Shown: positions 56,201-64,000 of the stretch, in pieces
Position numbering within the stretch: position 1 is the stretch's first letter
How the letters are laid out: each line of letters starts with the position of its first letter
DNA from: Bedellia somnulentella
Lineage: Eukaryota > Arthropoda > Insecta > Lepidoptera > Bedelliidae
Length of the DNA: 64,000 bases
Assembly (NCBI GenBank): GCA_963576735.1
Contig: OY755175.1
Span: 14,276,401 to 14,340,400 of the forward strand
Reading direction: 5' to 3'
Made by a program: the position numbers and the translations under genes
Notes under the pieces: generated by a model
Told to the model about the DNA's origin: nothing
What the model saw: the letters and a program-made list of their open reading frames with translations, nothing else
Database searches by the model: none

Positions 56201-59075
56201 ATAAAACTGCACACGTCACGTGCATATAAACTGCAATAACATTTCCAATTTACGACTCACTAAAAAGAAATAGATCGTAAATGCTCATTTAAAATAATGT
56301 TTCAACGTCAAAGTCGACATAATTAAATATAATTGTAGTTGTGTGTTATTTCAAATCATAAATGTTGTCTACTCGTTATTTCATTCGTATGCCTTATAAG
56401 CCCTCATCTATGGCAAAGACACGATATTACTTGACCTAACGTCACGTCACATTTGTATGACTTACTGAATTCATTGTTTGCTTGTATATTATTTCTTTCT
56501 TATAAAAGACCAACTCACAAAACAAAGGACAACGTGATTGCTGAAGCAAACATAGGCGGTCTTAGAGTAGGAACTCAAGGTGTTAGAAATGGCGATGGAC
56601 GATTATAATACATATCGCAAAAGTGAGGTGGTGTTAGAACTCATTGTGTGAGTTACGAGCAATGCCCCTCGTAAACGTCACTTTAATTAGCATACCGGCT
56701 AATGAGGAGTTATGGCGCTCTAATGAGAGGACCTTTATTGTGCTATGTATTTATTAGTCGGCCGCGCGATGCTATCTGCGGGGTATTGGCAGAACACAGC
56801 GAGACTTATTACGCCACTAGGAAGTACTTAATCTGACAGATTTATTGCGCTCAGCTAATGAGACGGCCATATCTCATCCACGTCGAATTATTCCGACCGA
56901 CAATAGATTCCTCGTCCTATTTATACGGCGAGCCACACCATTTTGCAGACAAATGAAGACGCATGGTTATACGTTGCTGAGATTTATAAAACAGATAAGT
57001 GGTATTCGATGTAAGACAAAACCGCGTAAAAGAACGTGCATTACGGTCGCGAAGGAGGGCACAAAAAAGACATTAATAATATTCGTCAAAGCACTCTGGT
57101 TACATTAAATCAATTTGCCCTTTCCGCGAGGTAAGTAGCGAACGTTGTAATTGATAAGTTGAAACCCTTGTACTGCGAGCGAGTTCGACTGGCGCGCTAC
57201 CATTGGATGGCGCATTTCCATTGCGACAACGCCAGCTGTGTCGCGCTTTCCTGTTGTCTCGTCTGCCGCACCGCCACACTGCCAGCCGATGTCTTATTTT
57301 CTATCAATAAATATTATTTGTGATACGTCATTAGGCTGGGTGATAGCAAGTGCGGTGTATGTTCGGGATCCGTAATTTAAAAGGGAGAAATAACACTAGT
57401 AAGAACGATCATTTAAGTTTAAATCAATCGGTTTTACAAATTTTAGGTAACATTTCACAAACCGTAGTAAAGATCATGTATTTGACATGAAGTAATTATT
57501 AAATAAAATAAAAAAAACTATTGACACCTATGAAGGTTTCTTTATTAAAAATACACAGAGCCAAGCGAAGTTTTCAAGTTGCCTATAATACGAATAAATT
57601 ACTGTGTAGTAATTTAAAGTGTTTTAATCTAAATAATTAATTTGGAAATAAAAGTTACCAAAGCCATCAAAGGGTAAAAACAATATTTCCATCGTTCCTA
57701 ATATACGAAATATACTATCACACTATTCAAAATTTTACTACCCACCGTTCCACTATCTTTGTTGTTACAATTCTGATGAAAGTACTATAATTAATACATA
57801 GTACAACAAAAAAGTATAAGGCAAAAAGGGATTGCATTTATGTCGGTTAGCGTTAGCACTAGCATTGTGCTAAATTCAATTAATTTAAATCACGCTATTC
57901 TCTCATTGGGGATGTCAAGTCATGAGCTTTGCTATTTAACATGCGGATTTGCTTTAACCACTTACTTATGTATAATTAACATTTAAAACAAACATATCAC
58001 TGCCATTCTTAAAAAAGGTATTAAAATTCTTATACAAAATAAACTGACATGTAAATAAAAGTATGTATGTCTTTCTTCGTTGCGTCATCATAGCATTGAT
58101 GAGGTGTTTCTTCTGTACATTTATGAGTTATTGATCAAAATGTGATGATATTTTCAGAAATTGTATATTAAGTAAATAATGACTTCATGTCAGCATTCAA
58201 AGAATATTAAATATAAATAAAATAAGCCTCTTTTATTTGTAAATTATCTCTACACATACAGCTATTAATCCCACTTATGAGATCCCTTGGAGAACCTTAG
58301 TTGTATTAAATACTGATGATAAGAATAAGTTAACATAAATCGTGAGCTAAGTTTGTGACAGACAAATCAGAGTGAAGTAACCGGAACAACTCTCAGACTT
58401 AATTAAATCGATTCAGTAGCTGCATGTAGTACAATATCTTAATTTATTTGTTCGGATGTAATCCATTAATGCAATGCAACCTCCTTCCTTCCGGGTACAT
58501 CCGCCCCCTTCACCCCTTCCACCCCCGTGACTGTCATTCATAAACTGCCATCATACGTATTGACGTATATTATTACTCGACTAATGGATTGGATTTATCC
58601 TCCAAATATTACATCGCGGATTCGCATTGTTTTAATCATGTTTTAATTGAAACGTTTTTGTAATGTGGGATTGAATTTAACTCTTTATTGCGCGGTCATT
58701 CGCTGGTTAAAGTTTATTTTGTAATGCTCGGTTTATGATATTTTTAATTTATTCTTAACTAGGAAACAACTATGAGATTTGTTATCTTACTGCATCGGAT
58801 AAGGTTTTAATAAGGAAGTTTGTCTATTTCCTTAGCGTTTAAACTAAATTGCTGTGGAAGGATAGATAGCATTACTTACAAGTCATTTAATTTTTAAAGG
58901 TTTTAAAATCATATGAAATAAATATCTTTAATCGGTGTAGTAGATTCATGTGGACCAACCAATGACAGTGAAGAGGGCATGTTGAGAGGAATTGATTTGG
59001 CGTAGATACCCTTTACAGTAACCAGAAAAACATGATTGAAAGACATGGGTATGAATCCTAAATAAGCTCTTTTTT
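53233..59075. other. Gene-free region, densest run of CpG/ATTA blocks
   Basis: Blocks: 53500-53910 (GGGGCGGCGCGGGGCGACG then CTCCTAATTAACTGG and CTCGCTAATTAATGAGCC), 54550-54610, 55380-55690 (GGCCGGCGCGCGGCCG, TCATTAGCG, TTCATTAGG), 55960-56240 (GGGCGCGGCGCGGCGGTC, GCCATTAATGACC), 56640-56900 (TTTAATTAGCATACCGGC, GCTCTAATGAGAGG), 57140-57300 and 58470-58550. No frame with protein-like content. Confidence 0.4.
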
Positions 59076-59328
59076 ACATACATACATACATACATATACT
59101 CACGGCTATAATTCCCTAGAAGGGGTAGCCAGAGCTAAGGAATCAGAAATTCCTCAGCCACTTTTGGAAAGTTGAGTGGGGAAAAGATGGTATAATAAAG
59201 GTTGTTGGTGATGGGTCTCCAACCGCATCGCCCAATGTTCCCTCAAAAGCCCCAATACCGTTAGTCGCCTCTTACGTACACCCACCGGTAGAAATGGGGT
59301 AGCGCTATTCTAAGCCGGCGCTACACAG
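59076..59328 (-). repeat. Family A repeat, full length, antisense
   Basis: CATACATACATACATATACT to AAGCCGGCGCTACACAGC. Confidence 0.92.
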
Positions 59329-62300
59329 CTAAGCTTTTTTTAAACCTGAAATTAATCACTTTGTATCGTATATGCCATTATGATTACTATAACACTAGCT
59401 AGTATTGATTATTTATTCTGGACCAATACAACACAACGTTTAATATATTTAGATTTCCCACTAATAAAAGAATTGAGTTAATAAGAGTAATCTTCGCAGT
59501 AATAATATAATGACGCCGCCCGCCCAACTTTCTCTAAGAGCTTTTTCCAATCAAGTAAGAGCCATTGTCATAAGTCTTGTCAGTTCATTCAATATGTATG
59601 ACCGCCAGTACATAACGTTTCATCTCGCTGAGAGCTCTCATTCGACGCTAATTAATTACTAAACTCGCTTTCAATTAAATTAACTCGAGATCAGGGTATC
59701 GGCGCCTGATGAATCGATGTCAGCCGCGATTCGATTAAGATCGTTAGTGACGATCAATTTCACTCGTTAGTCAATCAATAAGCATATTACGTCAGTTTTA
59801 GACTAATAATCTCGTACATGGCACATTTTTGTTAACTCCAAATTATGTTGTAATGGTTTTTATCGAAGGTCAAACCTTCAGTTTTATGTTTAATTTATAA
59901 AACAAATAAATAATTACAAGAACTAATTAGAATTAATTAGAAGAACAAAAAATAAATCCCAAAGACTAGTTCAATTCGCTTTTAATTGCGCGACTTTCAG
60001 GTCGGGCCTGTTTCGACTAGAGCATTTAAGTAATCTCGAGGCACATTCTACTTGGATGCATAACACAAATTCAGCCACCAAAAGCCTTCCACTTAGCTAA
60101 TGAAACATGTTCACGTATAGTGGAGCTCCGCCGGTATTGTGAACGGAGCTGCGCCGGAAACGGCCCGGATTCGGCGGGCTACACAAATCCTCATTTACTT
60201 GCATTATTTTAATGGAGCTATTGTGGACAAATGTCCTTTGTCGCGTGTTCGGATGTGGCTCCGAGCTCTACCGTGAGATATGTACCGTGAAGTCCATGCA
60301 TAAGTACTCCTACTGACGAGCGAGGGTGCTGGGTACAGAACCAACCCGCTTCTTTGAGCTTTTCTACTAATTTGTTTCTACGATGAATGAATAACTTATT
60401 TTAATTTAATCATCTTATAATCTATAAGTGATGCCAAGCAATTCAACTTATTCGCGTAGTAGCTTTCGAATTGGAATAGATTGATAATCTATTATTGATT
60501 TTATGATTCAATAAATGATAGATTGTAAACGAATAAAAAGCTTTGCAATCGTTACTAATAGCAGCGACGACCACGACCTAAACTGTTTGCGTGACCCGAT
60601 CGCTTTGGAACGATTGAATTAGATTGACAATCAATAGATATCTACCCATCATCAATCATAGTGACGTGACGTCGAGGACAAAGTGGTTTCCGTATGTGCT
60701 CGACTTAAATATGATGATTGCGTTTGTCAAGTGAGGAGCAATTTGTAACTAAATGAAACTTTTTGCCGCGTAATGTAAACGGTGTTTCCAAAAGGATAAT
60801 TTTAACCTGTCGCTTGCAATGTAGTGTGGCGGGTGATGAGAGGCGGGGGGTTAAAGTCGGACCTGGCCTGAAGCTAGTCCTTTGTGCAAAGATTCCCGAG
60901 TTGAGTCCGACGCTTTGATGTTGAGCCCAGCAGGTAATTTGGAAAAACGGTATTTAATTAAGTTTCGACAAGTCTGCGTAATCGCGTTACAAAGCGGTGA
61001 ATGGTCAGTGTTTGACGCCGGCAGCGATCGGGCGGCCACTCGCCGGTTCCACACTTCATTTTTACGCCAAACAAACGCAGCATAAAAGGTGCTGTCACTT
61101 TCAGGTGCTGTTCAATTAACATTGAGCCTTTGACCACTTCAGCCACACAAAGTATTAGCGAGTAACGCCTTTGTTATTATTAGTTAACTTTGTACTTTTA
61201 TTATAGGGTGGGTATTCTTTGACTATCGAGTTTTAATCGGAAATCATTGAGACGAAACTTTGCTGTTTCAGCTTGCATCCGTTGTTAAGATTTTGTTTTT
61301 ATTCTATAGAAAATCAGTACAGAATAATAACGATACTTTTGCAGCCAGTTTATAATTATGATAATGACGAGTGTGTCAGTATTATTAAGCAAAATATATA
61401 CAGTAAAACGATTAACAGGATGTTCCGTTTTATTAAACACAATATAAGAATTCTGTAGCCAAATAATTAGATTAGCTTTTTATACATTTACTTCACACTT
61501 ATACGTTTTATATTTACTGTGTGGGTGTTTCGTTACCCATAACATGGACCAGCTGTTTACATGCTTTGTAGTATGTAAGTAATGCAACTTTTTCATGTGT
61601 AGCTATGTCGTTTCTACAACTTGATACAAAGCTCTCGTTCTTATTTACCTAAAATCACGATAGCCGTAAAATAACGTCAAAATCTAACTTAATTACTTTG
61701 AAGCTAATTCCTGTCAGCCTTTCTCTCCCGCCCGTAACAGCATCAAAACACCTAAACCATAGTTTTATGACTAGCAAATAAAGTTGAGGAGTGTTTAAAG
61801 TTGGGAATGTTTCGGAGTGAATTTAGTGAGTGGCCGCAAGCATGTCCGGTGCTGGGCAGACGAGGCGGCGCCCGCGGCGAGCGGCCGGCGGACGTCCTCG
61901 CGCCTCACAACATAATTAACTCCATGAACTATCTTCTGCACGACGCTTTGCAATTACAAATTGCTTTCAAGACTATACAAATACGATTAGCTTAGCATTG
62001 CATCATAATTTGCGGCCATTTTGTTCCTTAAACGGATTTTGAAATAGATGGAGTTGGGAGGTTAGGTCGTGTAGTTTTATGGGTTTCAAATGCAAAGCTG
62101 GTGAAGCTGAGTCATGCTAATTGTACATCAACTGGTTTGGTGCAAAGTATTTTTAGATTCAAAACTAAACGTGAGACATCTGATGTAAGAACACCTTGTT
62201 GTTACTTCAGTGAACAATATTTACTGGCACTTTATTAAATATTTTTAAATATATAAACTACGATATGTGGTGAGCTAAGTAAAAGTTACCTATAGGACAA

Positions 62301-63149
62301 TAATAAGTTCTCTCAAAATTTAAACATATATGTTTAAATAGAAAAATAATAACTTTAAATTTCCCAAGGTGGACTTTAAAGTGACTTAAATTATGTCATA
62401 ATGCCTATCCTGATAAAAATTGGACGCATCAATGAATGTTAGGTAGCTTATCATGTGAGTAAAATTTTCTGTCTAAAATGTAGTACTTTGTACTTTTGTT
62501 ATTTAATTCTGTTTATTTGTAAATGTTTCTTTTGATCTGCAATAAAGAGTTTTATATTCTATTCTACTCTAAGATGGAATGCCAAATTTTCAGCAAACAT
62601 GGCAAAATCATGGGTAATTATCAGGATTACTTGTACGCCTGCAAACCCTTCTTTGTATGATCATATGCGGTAATTTTGTCTTAATTATACCTAACCCTTA
62701 TTGGGAATCAATGGGTGGTCTCTTGCTCTTTTACCACCATTATAACCTTCAAAGACCGAAACATAATACGAAATAATATTTGTAAAATCAATTATAAATT
62801 TCTTTCTCTAAAAAAATCAATGTATAATATGCTGTATAATATTCCTATCAGTAGTACAGGAGTATGATGGAAGGAGTGCTCTTCCAGGAAACATGTTCCA
62901 CTTCGTTATCAACTTTACATGGAACTAATTAAAAGTGAAATTAGTTATCGTGTAACTTAGCAAGCTCGACTCAGCCGAGTATAGATAACCCCATTTTCTA
63001 ATAAAGCCTAATGAAAGTTCCCGCTGTACAAATTAAAGTCTGAAATTTACTACGCAATAATTATCTATTATTTAATTATGAGAAAGGTTGTGGGTGTATT
63101 ACTTGGTAGCGGTTTTTTAGGCTCAAATATAATTAAGCAAAGTAATCTA
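59329..63149. other. Gene-free region, CpG/ATTA blocks continue
   Basis: Blocks: 59630-59790 (CGACGCTAATTAATTAC, TCAATTAAATTAACTCGAG), 60100-60310, 60780-61090 and 61730-61940 (GGCGCCCGCGGCGAGCGGCC then CATAATTAACTCC). After 61950 the sequence is plain AT-rich. No coding frame supported. Confidence 0.4.
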
Positions 63150-63366
63150 TAGCTGTTTAAAGTCGGGTAAGAATATAACTAACCCCTTTCTTAACGTGGG
63201 GGTAATAAGAGGCGATATAGGGCTTTGGGACTAATAACATGATTTTTGAGAGATGTAGCGGGACACTCAACACCAATCATCTTTTCTTTTATAACCCATA
63301 AAAATTTCCAAAAAGCTATGGCTACCCCATTTATGGGATTTATATCCGTCAGTATATGTATGTACA
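63150..63366 (+). repeat. Family A repeat, strongly diverged
   Basis: ACCCCTTTCTTAACGTGG, GTAATAAGAGGCGATATAGG, ATGGCTACCCCATTTATGGG and ATATCCGTCAGTATATGTATG keep the family A order. Confidence 0.7.
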
Positions 63367-64000
63367 TAATTTCCAAGTCACTGTAAAATGATATTAAAAC
63401 GTTTCGGTTAAACATAAAACCATTTTGATAATAGATGAAAAAATAAAGGAAAGGCTAGGTCACATCAGGAACGAATGAAATAAATGAAAAAGGCGGGGTC
63501 TCAAAAGTGAGAAACTTGATAAATGAGTGGGATAAGTCAGGTTCGTGACATTAGCAATCCAAGTCAAAAATACTCTGTCTGCCCCAATGAGAATCGAAGG
63601 CGTGAGTATCGGTACGTTGTTAAAAGGTTAATTGTTGTTTGTATGTGTTGTGGAATAATGATTATTTACGCTATTCAAATCTACTTTAATCAGCCTTTGT
63701 GTTTTGCAATAAAATACCTCGTTGTATTAATGTTTTTTAAGTTTAAATTCACAATGACCGAACAGCAATGATTGAGTCTCTACATTTTAATTATAGTAAT
63801 ATAATTACATTCATTTCGTAATCAAGTTTAGTCACGAATCACGATATGTGTTATCTAGGTTATTCTCATGCGGTCACATTAGATTTAATTATCACATTGA
63901 AGTATGAATACTATCAATAATGTGTTAATTATATTTCAATCGTGCGTTGTATGGTATAAGTAACGTAGCAGTTTTTCAAAATTATAATAAACGTTGACAA
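63367..64000. other. Right end of the window, nothing recognised
   Basis: AT-rich. Small frames only. Confidence 0.4.

Noticed and set aside
56845..57108. 87-residue basic frame
   Set aside because: No recognisable motif; it overlaps an ATTA/CpG-rich block that looks non-coding.

Overview
The window is nuclear DNA of an insect, almost certainly a moth or butterfly. It is AT-rich, its genes have short spliced exons with GT-AG introns, and it is crowded with repeats of lepidopteran type: tRNA-derived SINEs, RTE-like LINEs with (TATG)n tails, a Lep1-like Helitron ending CTAG|T, a mariner relic and many MITEs. There are no operons, and no CRISPR or other prokaryotic features.

Layout. 1-2.7 kb: last four exons of a Golgi apparatus protein 1 (GLG1/ESL-1) homologue on the + strand. 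3.8-6.9 kb: a complete two-exon gene on the - strand for the DNA primase large subunit (PRIM2/p58), tail to tail with GLG1. 7-13 kb: a retrotransposon pile, with a 5'-truncated LINE still largely readable and an RTE relic split by a second LINE in the opposite direction, flanked by an 8-bp target duplication. 13.3-25.75 kb: a complete ten-exon gene on the + strand for the P5A-type ATPase ATP13A1 (endoplasmic-reticulum transmembrane-helix dislocase); its introns hold a mariner relic, a 703-bp non-autonomous hAT element and several SINEs. 26-40 kb: no recognisable gene, but nested repeats whose target duplications let insertions be ordered. 41.9-42.1 kb: a likely terminal coding exon of an unidentified - strand gene. 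42-64 kb: a gene desert in which CpG-rich blocks studded with TAATTA/ATTAG motifs alternate with AT-rich DNA. It resembles the conserved non-coding landscape around developmental regulators.

Most notable observations. (1) The penultimate coding exon of ATP13A1 is followed by four more copies of itself in the last intron. One copy keeps an open frame, an in-phase acceptor and a donor, so it could be an alternative exon; the others are broken in different ways. (2) A family of about 250 bp ('family A' here) occurs more than twenty times on both strands and shares its 3' end, GTGAGTATATGTATGTATG, with the RTE LINE relic at 12.7 kb. This suggests that the RTE machinery mobilises it. (3) Several MITE families have readable ends and target duplications. 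(4) The desert at 42-64 kb deserves a conservation comparison. I found no clearly new enzymatic or defence system. The three genes shown are unrelated housekeeping genes (Golgi, replication, ER) with no sign of joint function.
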